21,045 nucleotides of DNA from Gammaproteobacteria bacterium (GTDB lineage: Bacteria > Gemmatimonadota > Gemmatimonadetes > Longimicrobiales > Gaopeijiaceae): positions 1-21,045 of the forward strand of contig VYDD01000483.1 of assembly GCA_009843625.1 (NCBI GenBank), in the 5' to 3' direction. The notes below the pieces were generated by a model. The model had not been told where the DNA came from, made no database searches, and saw nothing but the letters and a program-made list of their open reading frames with translations. The translations under genes and the position numbers were made by a program. Of the stretch, positions 14,238-21,045 are shown in pieces. Every line of letters begins with the position of its first letter. Position 1 is the first letter of the stretch.

Positions 14238-17200
14238 CTACCCGGCTTCCCGCGCTTCCCGCGTCAGCGTCTCCAGCATCTCCATGTAGAACGCGCGCTG
14301 CGCCTGCTGGTCCTGCGTGAGCGGGGCGACCACGCCCTCCACGGCGCCCGTAAGGCGGGCGAGGCGGCTGGCCAGCTCACCGAATTCGCGGCGCAGGTCG
14401 CGCAGCTTGGCGGCGCGGGGGCCGACGTCGTCCGCGGCGATGCCCTCCAGCACCTCCTCGATGCGCGACCCTTCGGAGGCCACCTGGGCTCGCGCTTCGG
14501 CCAGCTCCAGCAAAGTGGCTGTCCAGGCTGCCCTTACGTCGACAGGCACGTCGATTCGCGGATCCTCCCGCACCGGGAAACGTTGCGCGGACTCGACGCC
14601 CGAAGCCTGCAGGCGCGCGGTGTAGGCGCCGGGGACGACCAGCGGGCCCCGTCCGGCTTCCACCTGATGGCGCATGTCCCACACCACCCGGTTCATCCCC
14701 TGCCCCGTGGTTCCGTCCACCGTCGCGACGGTGGCGCCGCCTTCGTCTTCGATGGCGATGCTCACTGTCCCTTCGGTCCCTTCCTCGGCAAGCCAGTAGT
14801 CGAGGATGGCGCCGTTGGGCGGATTCTCGGCCTGGTAGTGCACGTCACCGGCGTGGGCGGCTCCGCCTGCCCGCCGGATCTGGGTAGCGGGCTCGATGGT
14901 GAACAGGTGGGCCGGGCCGGCCATGACCTCCGGCGTCAGTTCCTGCAGCGCGTTGATCTGGTCGAGGATCCAGATTCCGCGCCCGTGGGTCCCGAGCACG
15001 AGGTCGTTGTCGCGCGGATGGATCACGAGGTCGTTGAACGGGAGCGTCGGCATCCCGCCTCGCAGTTCGGTCCAGTGCTCCCCGCCGTCCATCGTGTAGA
15101 AGAGCCCGATCTCGGCGCCCAGGAAGAGCACGGAGGGATTGCGCGGGTCTTCGCGCACCGTCCGCAGCACGCGCTCCGCGGGCAGATCGCCTGTGATCGA
15201 GACCCAGGTCTCGCCGTAGTCGTCGGAGCGGTACAGGTAGTTGGCGTAGTCGTCGTTGCGGTAGTTGTTCCAGACCGCGTAGACGCGCGCCTCGTCGTGC
15301 CGGGAGGGCTCGATGCCGTTCACCCACGCCCCCGGAGGAAGGCCGGGAAAGTCGGGGAAGACGGAAGGCTCGTCCGAATCGGAAACGTCGCGGGCGGCGA
15401 CATCGGTCCAGCGCTCGCCGCCGTCGCGTGAGACGTGCAGGCGGCCATCGGCGGTGCCGGCGTAGATGAGTCCCTGCCTGAGCGGGCTCTCCGCAACGGC
15501 CGAGATGGTGGGATAGTAGGGAACGCCGTCGTCCAGGGAAGGCGTGAGGTCGTCGGGCATCTGCCCCATGACCGGAAGCGTGCGCCGGTCCACGCCGGTG
15601 GTGAGGTCGCCGAGCGCCTGCCACGAGTTCCCCTGGTCGGTGGTCTTCCACATGGTCCGGGTCCCGGCGTACAGGGTGGACCCGTCGTGGGGAGAGATGA
15701 TGAAGGGACCGTCCCAGTTCGCGGGCTCCATGGCGTTGCCGAGGCGCTGCTCCTCGAAGGTGCCCACCTCCCTCCACGTCTCCCAGTTGCGGCGGCCCGC
15801 GATATTTCCCTCGGGATTGCCGGGCCGGATGCTGGTCCGCTGTCCGCTCCGAATATCGAGTCTGGATAGTCCCAGATATTGTGATTCCGTATATATGATA
15901 TAGTTGTTGGTCGTATCCGGTATATTCACAAAGCCATCGCCGCCTCCGAGGCGGGTCCAGTCGCTGTTGACGATCCCCTCCGCGCGATACGTCTCGCTGG
16001 GTCCCATCCACGAGCCGTTGTCCTGAAGTCCCCCATAGACGTTGTAGGGCTCGGCCATGTCCACCTGGACCCGGTAGTACTGGCTCACCGGCAGGTCGGA
16101 GATGTAGAGCCAGTTCAGGCCGCGGTCGTAGGAGATCCCGAGCCCGCCGTCGTCGGCCTTCATCACGTGGCGCGAGTCGTCGGGGTTGACCCAGACCAGG
16201 CGGTCGTCGCCGTGCAGGCTCTGCGGTGGCACCGTGAAGGTGCGTCCCCCGTCGTCGGAGAAGGAGTAGCTGTTCACCATGTAGATGCGCTGGTCGTCGC
16301 TCGGGTCGACCAGGATCTGGCTCGCGTACATGGGCCGGGGATTCCAGTCGCTCATGAACTCCCAGGTGTCGCCGCGGTCCTCGGACCGGTAGATGCCAGC
16401 GCGGCGCTCCGTGTATGCGGTGGAGGCGTTGTAGCGGTAGCCCTGCTCCACGCTCACGTAGACGATGCGCGGGTCGCTCCGGTAGATGGAGATGCCGATG
16501 CGTCCCAGGATGCCATCCGGGAGCCCGCGCGCGATGCCGGGCCCTGACAGCCGATCCCAGGTGTCGCCGCCGTCGGCGCTGCGGTAGAGCGCGCTCCCCG
16601 GGCCGCCGCCGTGGAACCCCCAGGGACGGCGCCGCCGCTGGTAGGTGGCGGCGTAGACGATGTTCGGATCGGCCGGGTCGAGCGCCACGTCCACCACGCC
16701 GGTGTCCTCGTCGACCTGGAGGATGGGCTGCCAGGTCGCGCCCCCGTCGGCGCTCCGGTACAGGCCGCGCTCGTCGTTGGGACCCCACAGGTGGCCCATC
16801 GCCGCGACGTAGACGAGATCGGGGTCGTCGGGGTGGAAGGCGATGCGCCCGATGTGCTTGCTGTCGTGAAGCCCCACGTTCGTCCACGTCTCGCCACCGT
16901 CGGTGCTCTTGTACACGCCGTCGCCCCACGACGAGCTCTGCCGGTTCGCCCGCTCACCGGTGCCGACCCACACGACCGAGGTGTCCCGCTGGTGCAATGC
17001 GATCGCCCCCACCGAGTGGGTGCCCTCGTTCTCGAACACCGGCACCAGGGTGATGCCGTTGTCGGCGGTCTTGTAGACGCCCCCGGTCGAGGAGGCGACA
17101 TAGAACTTGATGGGGTCGCTTTCCGCGACCGCCAGGTCCACGATCCGCCCGCTCATGACGGCGGGGCCGATGTTGCGGGGGCGGAGGCCGTCCAGTTGGC

Positions 17201-17333
17201 CGGTCGTGACCTGGCCAGACAAGGGAGCCACGGCCACGATGCCGATGCAGAGACAGGTGAAGCCGAGCATGGAGGCGAAGAGGCGGCGAGGATGGGCGCG
17301 GGGGCAGGCGGTCGCTGGGCTGGGATGGATCAT
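14238..17333 (-). CDS. Secreted VPS10/sortilin-like Asp-box (BNR) propeller protein
   Basis: This large exported protein of 1,031 residues resembles VPS10/sortilin-type propellers common in Gemmatimonadota, Bacteroidota and Acidobacteriota. An arginine-bearing n-region (PRRLFASM), a hydrophobic core and a break after PLSG-Q form the signal peptide. At least eight Asp-box motifs (S/T-x-D-x-G-x-x-W) are visible, among them KSTDGGETW, RSADGGATW, RSADGGDTW, RSEDRGDTW, KTTDQGNSW, VSRDGGERW, RSDDYGETW and YTMDGGEHW. They imply two propellers between about residues 60 and 770. The C-terminal 250 residues include a beta-sandwich-like part and a helical end. Databases often say 'glycosyl hydrolase', but no catalytic residues can be assigned. 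An AT-rich island interrupts the codon use at residues 469-495. Confidence 0.9.
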   Translation of the reverse strand: MIHPSPATACPRAHPRRLFASMLGFTCLCIGIVAVAPLSGQVTTGQLDGLRPRNIGPAVMSGRIVDLAVAESDPIKFYVASSTGGVYKTADNGITLVPVFENEGTHSVGAIALHQRDTSVVWVGTGERANRQSSSWGDGVYKSTDGGETWTNVGLHDSKHIGRIAFHPDDPDLVYVAAMGHLWGPNDERGLYRSADGGATWQPILQVDEDTGVVDVALDPADPNIVYAATYQRRRRPWGFHGGGPGSALYRSADGGDTWDRLSGPGIARGLPDGILGRIGISIYRSDPRIVYVSVEQGYRYNASTAYTERRAGIYRSEDRGDTWEFMSDWNPRPMYASQILVDPSDDQRIYMVNSYSFSDDGGRTFTVPPQSLHGDDRLVWVNPDDSRHVMKADDGGLGISYDRGLNWLYISDLPVSQYYRVQVDMAEPYNVYGGLQDNGSWMGPSETYRAEGIVNSDWTRLGGGDGFVNIPDTTNNYIIYTESQYLGLSRLDIRSGQRTSIRPGNPEGNIAGRRNWETWREVGTFEEQRLGNAMEPANWDGPFIISPHDGSTLYAGTRTMWKTTDQGNSWQALGDLTTGVDRRTLPVMGQMPDDLTPSLDDGVPYYPTISAVAESPLRQGLIYAGTADGRLHVSRDGGERWTDVAARDVSDSDEPSVFPDFPGLPPGAWVNGIEPSRHDEARVYAVWNNYRNDDYANYLYRSDDYGETWVSITGDLPAERVLRTVREDPRNPSVLFLGAEIGLFYTMDGGEHWTELRGGMPTLPFNDLVIHPRDNDLVLGTHGRGIWILDQINALQELTPEVMAGPAHLFTIEPATQIRRAGGAAHAGDVHYQAENPPNGAILDYWLAEEGTEGTVSIAIEDEGGATVATVDGTTGQGMNRVVWDMRHQVEAGRGPLVVPGAYTARLQASGVESAQRFPVREDPRIDVPVDVRAAWTATLLELAEARAQVASEGSRIEEVLEGIAADDVGPRAAKLRDLRREFGELASRLARLTGAVEGVVAPLTQDQQAQRAFYMEMLETLTREAREAG
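15851..15930. other. AT-rich island inside the Asp-box gene
   Basis: By hand count these 80 bases contain 30 G+C (37.5%), against about two thirds in the flanking DNA. The encoded peptide (IPDTTNNYIIYTESQYLGLS region) still looks like a normal family segment, but it uses codons such as ATA, TAT, TCA, CTA and AGA that are rare elsewhere in the window. The cause is not known. Confidence 0.8.
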
Positions 17334-17474
17334 CGAGCGGTCCGTGGCCAGGGGGATGCAACTCCGGGACGACTTCCAACTTCGGCTGCGGCACGGAGGC
17401 GATCAACCTCCCCTCCATCAAGCCACGCGGGTGCACGAACGCCGAGTGCCGGTGTACCACGTGCCGGCGCCAGA

Positions 17475-17511
17475 GAGTGCAAGTCAGACGCTTCCGCTGG
17501 CATATGCACTC
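17475..17511 (+). promoter_or_regulatory. 7-bp inverted repeat upstream of the three-gene unit
   Basis: GAGTGCA (17475-17481) and TGCACTC (17505-17511) are perfect inverse complements separated by 23 nt, and the second arm ends 39 bp before the ATG at 17551. They lie in the 217-bp divergent gap (17334-17550), which must hold promoters for both the Asp-box gene and the plus-strand unit. I could not identify convincing -35/-10 boxes. A direct repeat GTGCCGG (17446-17452, 17461-17467) lies just upstream. A regulatory role is a guess. Confidence 0.25.
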
Positions 17512-17550
17512 GTCTCGCAGGAGCCACCGACGAACCTGATCGGAGCCTAA

Positions 17551-18240
17551 ATGAAACAACTCACCTTGATCCTTTTCGCCGTGCTTTCATTGTTCGCGCC
17601 CCCGCAGCCCGCGCGGGCGCTGCAGGAGAACATCACCCTCGGCGCCCACTTGGGGACGCTTGGGATGGGCGCCGATGTCGGGGTTGCCGTCAACGAGACC
17701 TTTGGGCTCCGAGGTGGAGGCGGTTTTTACGGATTCGGTCTGGACCTGACCGGCAGGTTCGGGCTCGCCGACAACCGTACGGCCGAACTGTCCCTGCCGA
17801 GCGCAATGTTCACGATCGGCGCAGAGGTCTCGTCTGGCGCTCTCCGTGCCGGAGCGGGCCTGCTGATCCGCGCAGGCGACCCCGTCTACGAGATCACCTA
17901 CGGAAACGGCGCCTCGATTGACATAGGCGGGGGCTACTACACACAGCCTGAGGTTCGCGCGCTGGCGACGACGCTGGTCGCCGGGTCGATTACTCCCTAC
18001 GCGCTCCTCGGCTATGGATCGCGCCGGTCGCGGGGGCTTGGCTTCGTGGTGGACGCTGGCGGCGCCTTTCCACTGGACGCAGGATTCGAGATGTCCGCGA
18101 CGGGGGATCCGGCGGTGCTCGGCTCAGCCCGGTTCCGGACCGACCTCGAGACCGAGAGACTGGAAGCCGAGGACGACGCCGGTGGCTGGCTCAGCTTCTG
18201 GCCGATCATCAGCATCGGGCTGCGCTATGGGCTGAGGTGA
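17551..18240 (+). CDS. Exported beta-barrel-like protein, first gene of a three-gene unit
   Basis: This is a 229-residue protein with a clean signal peptide (MKQLTLILFAVLSLFAPP, cleavage near ARA-LQ). The mature chain is rich in Gly and alternating strands, for example NITLGAHLGTLGMGADVGVA, FGLRGGGGFYGFGLDLTGRF and a final strand SFWPIISIGLRYGL ending close to the C-terminus. This is typical of small outer-membrane barrels. I recognise no specific family. GGAG lies 8-11 nt before the ATG. Its last bases form the ribosome-binding site (GAGGTGA, including its own stop) of the next gene, so the two are very likely translationally coupled. Confidence 0.75.
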   Translation: MKQLTLILFAVLSLFAPPQPARALQENITLGAHLGTLGMGADVGVAVNETFGLRGGGGFYGFGLDLTGRFGLADNRTAELSLPSAMFTIGAEVSSGALRAGAGLLIRAGDPVYEITYGNGASIDIGGGYYTQPEVRALATTLVAGSITPYALLGYGSRRSRGLGFVVDAGGAFPLDAGFEMSATGDPAVLGSARFRTDLETERLEAEDDAGGWLSFWPIISIGLRYGLR

Positions 18241-18245
18241 ACCGA

Positions 18246-19472
18246 ATGACGCACAAGGGCAGGACACCGCTGGCTCCCCACGAAGTGCTGCGCGTGATGG
18301 ATGCCGCGCAGGTCATCCACAGGCGGCGGCAGGCGCTCGAGGAGCACGAGGCCTTCGACCGCGACGCCGCGATCCGCGACATACAGCGCATGTACGAGGA
18401 ACTGGGCGATCTCGTGGACAGCGAGACGATCGAGAAGGCGCTCGACGACTACCTTTCCCAGCGCTACGCCTTCACCCCGGTGCCGCCCGGTGTCGGGAGG
18501 AGCCTGGCGCTTCTCTATATCCGCCGGGGCTGGATCAGCCGGCGCGTTCTGCTGCCGGCCGCCGCGGTTGCGGCTCTCATCTGGGGGAGCATTGCGGGCG
18601 CCGGGATGATGTCCGAGCGCGCCTTCGCGCGCGACGTCGAGCGCCTCAGGGGGCAACTGGCCGACATCCGCGCAGCCCGGGCCACGGAACTCGCAGAGCT
18701 CGAGGCCCTGCTGTCGCAAGGCACGCCGCCCGACCTGCCCGCAGCGGAAGCCGATGAGTTCGCGGCCGGCCTGGCGGCCGCCGGGATCCGGTTGTCCGCA
18801 GTCGAAGAGGCACTCGACCCCCTCGCCCGGGAGGCCGCCCGGGAAGATCTTGCGCGCCCTGATCTGGACCGGCTTCGAGAGGGGACCACGGCCGTGGAGG
18901 GCGACCTGGTGCTGGCTCGGGCCGGGATCGGCCGGGCGGACGCGGCGCTCGAGCGTCACGCCCGCCTGGGCGCCCTCGAGGCCGATATCGTCGGTCTCCA
19001 CGCCGCCGTGCTCGCGGAAGCCGCTGAGGACCTGGTCCGGGAGCGTGCCGGAGACCTCGCCCGCGAGGCCGAGTCCCGCATCGCCGCCCGGGACGTCGAC
19101 GGGCTCGACGCCGCCGCGCGGCGCTATCGGGATCTGCTCGACGCGGTCTCCACGGAGTACCGCATCGTCGTCACCGGAGGTGTGTGGCGCTATCCCAACA
19201 ACGCGCGCGATGTCCGCAACCACTACCTGCTGGTGCAGGCGCTGGGGACCGATGGAGAGCCGGTAACGGTGACGATTCGCAGCGAGGAGGACGGCGAGAC
19301 GAGACGCGTGCGGCATTGGGGAGAGCGGGTTCCGCAGGAGGTGTACGATCGTGTCGCCGCCGACAGGGCGGACAACGGCATCATCGACGACGAGGAATTC
19401 GGCTTCAAGGCCAGAGGCTTCGTCACCGCCGAACGCCGCTACGCCGACATCGGCCAGATCACGGAGTGGTAG
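18246..19472 (+). CDS. Single-pass membrane coiled-coil protein resembling DUF6384
   Basis: A 408-residue protein. Residues 1-97 are charged and helical and should be cytoplasmic, since the basic stretch RRGWISRR precedes the single membrane helix at about 101-122. Residues 125-300 are a long Ala/Arg/Glu-rich coiled coil, presumably periplasmic. A compact beta-rich C-terminal domain (about 305-408) contains GGVWRYPNNARDVRNHYLLV, then VTIRSEEDGE and WGERVPQEVY, and ends in GQITEW. From memory this tail resembles the uncharacterised DUF6384 family; I could not search to confirm. ATG 18246 is chosen because GAGGTGA lies five bases upstream. A GTG at 18237 overlapping the previous stop is the alternative. 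The next gene starts 2 bp after its stop. Function is unknown. Confidence 0.8.
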   Translation: MTHKGRTPLAPHEVLRVMDAAQVIHRRRQALEEHEAFDRDAAIRDIQRMYEELGDLVDSETIEKALDDYLSQRYAFTPVPPGVGRSLALLYIRRGWISRRVLLPAAAVAALIWGSIAGAGMMSERAFARDVERLRGQLADIRAARATELAELEALLSQGTPPDLPAAEADEFAAGLAAAGIRLSAVEEALDPLAREAAREDLARPDLDRLREGTTAVEGDLVLARAGIGRADAALERHARLGALEADIVGLHAAVLAEAAEDLVRERAGDLAREAESRIAARDVDGLDAAARRYRDLLDAVSTEYRIVVTGGVWRYPNNARDVRNHYLLVQALGTDGEPVTVTIRSEEDGETRRVRHWGERVPQEVYDRVAADRADNGIIDDEEFGFKARGFVTAERRYADIGQITEW

Positions 19473-19474
19473 CC

Positions 19475-20866
19475 ATGCAGACCGGCAGAGACATCCACCG
19501 CGGCATCGTCAGGCGCATCCGGCGGGTCCGGCGTGAGTTGGACGAGCGGGAACGAAGCATCGACGGGCTGCAGCTGGCGCTGGGCGAGACGGGGGAACGC
19601 AGGTGCGCCGCCATTCGTGCGCTGGCCGAGTTCCATCTTCCGGCGATGCGGGAGGACGCCGTGGCGGCCACCCTCGCCGGGATGGAGTCCAGCGTGCGCG
19701 CCATCTTCGATGAGAAGAAGGACCGCCTGCGGGAGGTTGAGAGGCGTATTCCGGAGCAGCGCGACGAGGTCGCGGCGGCCGAGGCGGCGCTGGCATCGGT
19801 GACCGAGGGGCTGAACGAGACCGGCGAAGAGCGGGCCCGGCTGGCGCGTGTGGTGTTCGGGGAGCTTCAGGCCATGCCCCGGTGGCAGCGCCTGTTCGAG
19901 CAGGCGCGCCTGCTCGAGGCCCGAGTCACCGCCTCGGAGCAGCGCCACGAGGCGACCGAGCGCGAACAGGCGGAGAAGGTGCCCGCATACGAGAGCGACG
20001 CCCTCTTCTCCTACCTCGCGCGCCGGGGCTACGGCACGGCCAGGGCTACCGGCAACGTGCTCACGCGCCGCCTGGACGGGTGGGTGGCGGAGGTGACGCG
20101 ATACGAGGACGTCCGCGCCAGCTACGACTTTCTCAACGCGCTGCCCGGTCACGCCGCCGCCGTGCTCGAGGAGGATCGCGCGGCCCTCGCCACGGCGCTC
20201 CTGCCGCTGGCCCGACTGGAGGAAGATGTCATGGACAGCAACGGGCTCACCCCGGTGCTCGCGCGCGGGGAACAGCTCTATGCGGAGCGGGAGGCGGCGC
20301 GTCAACAGGTGCGCGAGGCCGAAGCCGCGCTGCGCGAACTCACCGGCGAACTGGCCGCCCTGCACGACGAGCGCGGATCCTACTACGAATCGGCGATCGA
20401 CGGCCTGGAGGCGTTTCTGGAAGGCCGCACCCTGGACGAGCTGGTCGCCATGGCGCGCGCCACCCGCGATCCGCGCGACGACGCCCTGGTGGCGCAGCTG
20501 CTCGAGATTGATAGCCGGCTGGCCGAACTGCGGGCGGAGCTTGCCGGACGCCGGAAGAAACGCACGCGTCTGGCCAAGCGCCTGGCGGGCCTGGAGGAGA
20601 TCCGCGACCGCTTCGAGGCCGACGACTGGAACGGGCGCCGGTCGCGCTTCGACGACGGGCTCGACATCAACGCCCTGCTCCTGGGCTTCGTCGCCGGGCG
20701 CCACTCTTCCCTGCACGTGCATCGGATGCTGGGGCGCAACCAGCACTTTCTGCCGGTCCACAGCTCGAGCGGCGGTGTCTTTGGCGCGGGCGGCTTCGGA
20801 GGCGGTGGCTTCTCGACCGGGGGTGGTTTCGGGGGCGGCGGCTTCTCGACCGGCGGTGGCTTCTGA
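19475..20866 (+). CDS. Coiled-coil protein with Gly/Phe-rich C-terminal repeats
   Basis: A 463-residue protein of unknown function with no signal peptide or clear membrane helix. It is dominated by Arg/Glu/Ala helices with heptad character at about 10-40, 75-170 and 265-385. A more globular stretch (YLARRGYGTARATGNVLTRR) lies near 180-200. A hydrophobic segment (INALLLGFVAGR) at about 398-409 precedes HVHRMLGRNQHFLPVH. The end, residues 430-463, is a low-complexity Gly/Phe/Ser tail with an 11-residue repeat. The start lies 2 bp after the DUF6384-like stop, so the two are surely one transcript and the proteins probably act together. Tails of this kind occur in other bacterial envelope or membrane-associated proteins, but no relative is identified. 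Confidence 0.85.
   Translation: MQTGRDIHRGIVRRIRRVRRELDERERSIDGLQLALGETGERRCAAIRALAEFHLPAMREDAVAATLAGMESSVRAIFDEKKDRLREVERRIPEQRDEVAAAEAALASVTEGLNETGEERARLARVVFGELQAMPRWQRLFEQARLLEARVTASEQRHEATEREQAEKVPAYESDALFSYLARRGYGTARATGNVLTRRLDGWVAEVTRYEDVRASYDFLNALPGHAAAVLEEDRAALATALLPLARLEEDVMDSNGLTPVLARGEQLYAEREAARQQVREAEAALRELTGELAALHDERGSYYESAIDGLEAFLEGRTLDELVAMARATRDPRDDALVAQLLEIDSRLAELRAELAGRRKKRTRLAKRLAGLEEIRDRFEADDWNGRRSRFDDGLDINALLLGFVAGRHSSLHVHRMLGRNQHFLPVHSSSGGVFGAGGFGGGGFSTGGGFGGGGFSTGGGF
20789..20863 (+). repeat. 33-bp tandem coding repeat encoding GGFGGGGFSTG
   Basis: Two in-frame copies (20789-20821 and 20822-20854) plus a partial third (20855-20863) encode GGFGGGGFSTG, GGFGGGGFSTG and GGF. 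The peptide copies are identical, while the DNA copies differ at synonymous positions. This suggests either selection on the peptide or an old duplication. Confidence 0.85.
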
Positions 20867-20879
20867 GCGGAGGGCCCGG

Positions 20880-20899
20880 CGCCGACGATGGCATCGGCG
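20880..20899. terminator. Possible bidirectional hairpin between convergent genes
   Basis: CGCCGA (20880-20885) and TCGGCG (20894-20899) form a 6-bp stem with an 8-nt loop in the 36-bp gap between the coiled-coil gene and the convergent mobA-like gene. No T tract follows on either side, so termination activity is uncertain. Confidence 0.3.
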
Positions 20900-20902
20900 A
20901 GG

Positions 20903-21045
20903 TCAGTCCGGTCCGGCTTGCAGGCTCAGAAGGTCGGCCGCGCGGTCGCGGTCGATGGGAGTGTTCACGTTGAGGAAGGCGTCTTCCGCACCTGCGACGG
21001 ATGCGAGCTCGTCGCGGGCCACCACGACCGGGGCCTTCGCCCGCC
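20903..21045 (-). CDS. mobA: Molybdenum cofactor guanylyltransferase-like protein (C-terminal fragment)
   Basis: Only the last 46 residues are in the window; the gene enters from the right edge and stops at 20903. The piece contains APVVVARDELAS and then AFLNVNTPIDRDRAADLL, which matches the usual end of MobA proteins (F-x-N-x-NTP-x-D). MobA attaches GMP to molybdopterin in the cytoplasm. Other nucleotidyltransferases have related ends, so the call rests on a short motif. It converges on the coiled-coil gene, 36 bp apart. Confidence 0.6.
   Translation of the reverse strand, partial: RAKAPVVVARDELASVAGAEDAFLNVNTPIDRDRAADLLSLQAGPD

Noticed and set aside
14845..16929. Large second open frame on the minus strand inside the Asp-box gene
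   Set aside because: Its sequence is Arg/Pro-rich without domains. The overlapping frame has eight or more Asp-boxes and a signal peptide.
16611..17921. Plus-strand open frame crossing the divergent gap
   Set aside because: It overlaps two better-supported genes in other frames and has no recognisable domain.
1..21045. tRNA, rRNA, CRISPR, insertion sequence or phage integration site
   Set aside because: I saw no cloverleaf, regularly spaced repeats, transposase or integrase motifs, or long terminal repeats on either strand.

Overview
The window is GC-rich (about two thirds G+C by eye), densely coded on both strands, and has no gap without a gene longer than about 280 bp. The gene content suggests a chromosomal segment of a Gemmatimonadota bacterium or a relative. 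It holds an 814-residue lipoprotein metalloprotease of the DUF5117/DUF4953 type, a 6-bladed beta-propeller lipoprotein, a large secreted VPS10/sortilin-like Asp-box protein, a small protein family often mislabelled 'ABC transporter ATPase', and several small outer-membrane barrels. This assignment is inference from gene content. I saw no rRNA, tRNA, CRISPR array, insertion sequence or phage gene.

Layout. (1) 1-5469, minus strand: a tripartite efflux operon read tetR > tolC-like > membrane fusion protein > RND permease. The permease runs off the left edge. A likely leaderless sigma70-type promoter with an overlapping palindrome sits at the tetR start. (2) 5644-9095, plus: a secreted zinc metalloprotease lipoprotein followed, with a 4-bp TTGA overlap, by a YheT-type alpha/beta hydrolase. 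(3) 9147-9585, plus: a cold-shock protein behind a long structured leader. (4) 9599-11173, minus: an AI-2E family permease directly abutting a small DUF-type gene (TAG|GTG). Divergent from them, 13 bp away, is a stand-alone GGQ release-factor-like protein. (5) 11555-14230: a beta-propeller lipoprotein (minus) diverging from a beta-barrel protein and a DinB-family protein (plus). (6) 14238-17333, minus: the VPS10-like Asp-box protein. (7) 17551-20866, plus: a tightly packed three-gene unit with an exported barrel-like protein, a single-pass membrane coiled-coil protein resembling DUF6384, and a soluble coiled-coil protein with a Gly/Phe-rich repeat tail. (8) 20903-21045, minus: the C-terminal end of a MobA-like protein.

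How the genes work together. The first operon is a self-contained efflux system with its own regulator. Most of the rest concerns the cell envelope: lipoproteins, barrels, secreted propellers and permeases. The least explained unit is the three-gene cluster at 17551-20866. It looks co-translated and spans outer membrane, inner membrane and cytoplasm, and it is my best candidate for an undescribed system. No function can be assigned from sequence alone.
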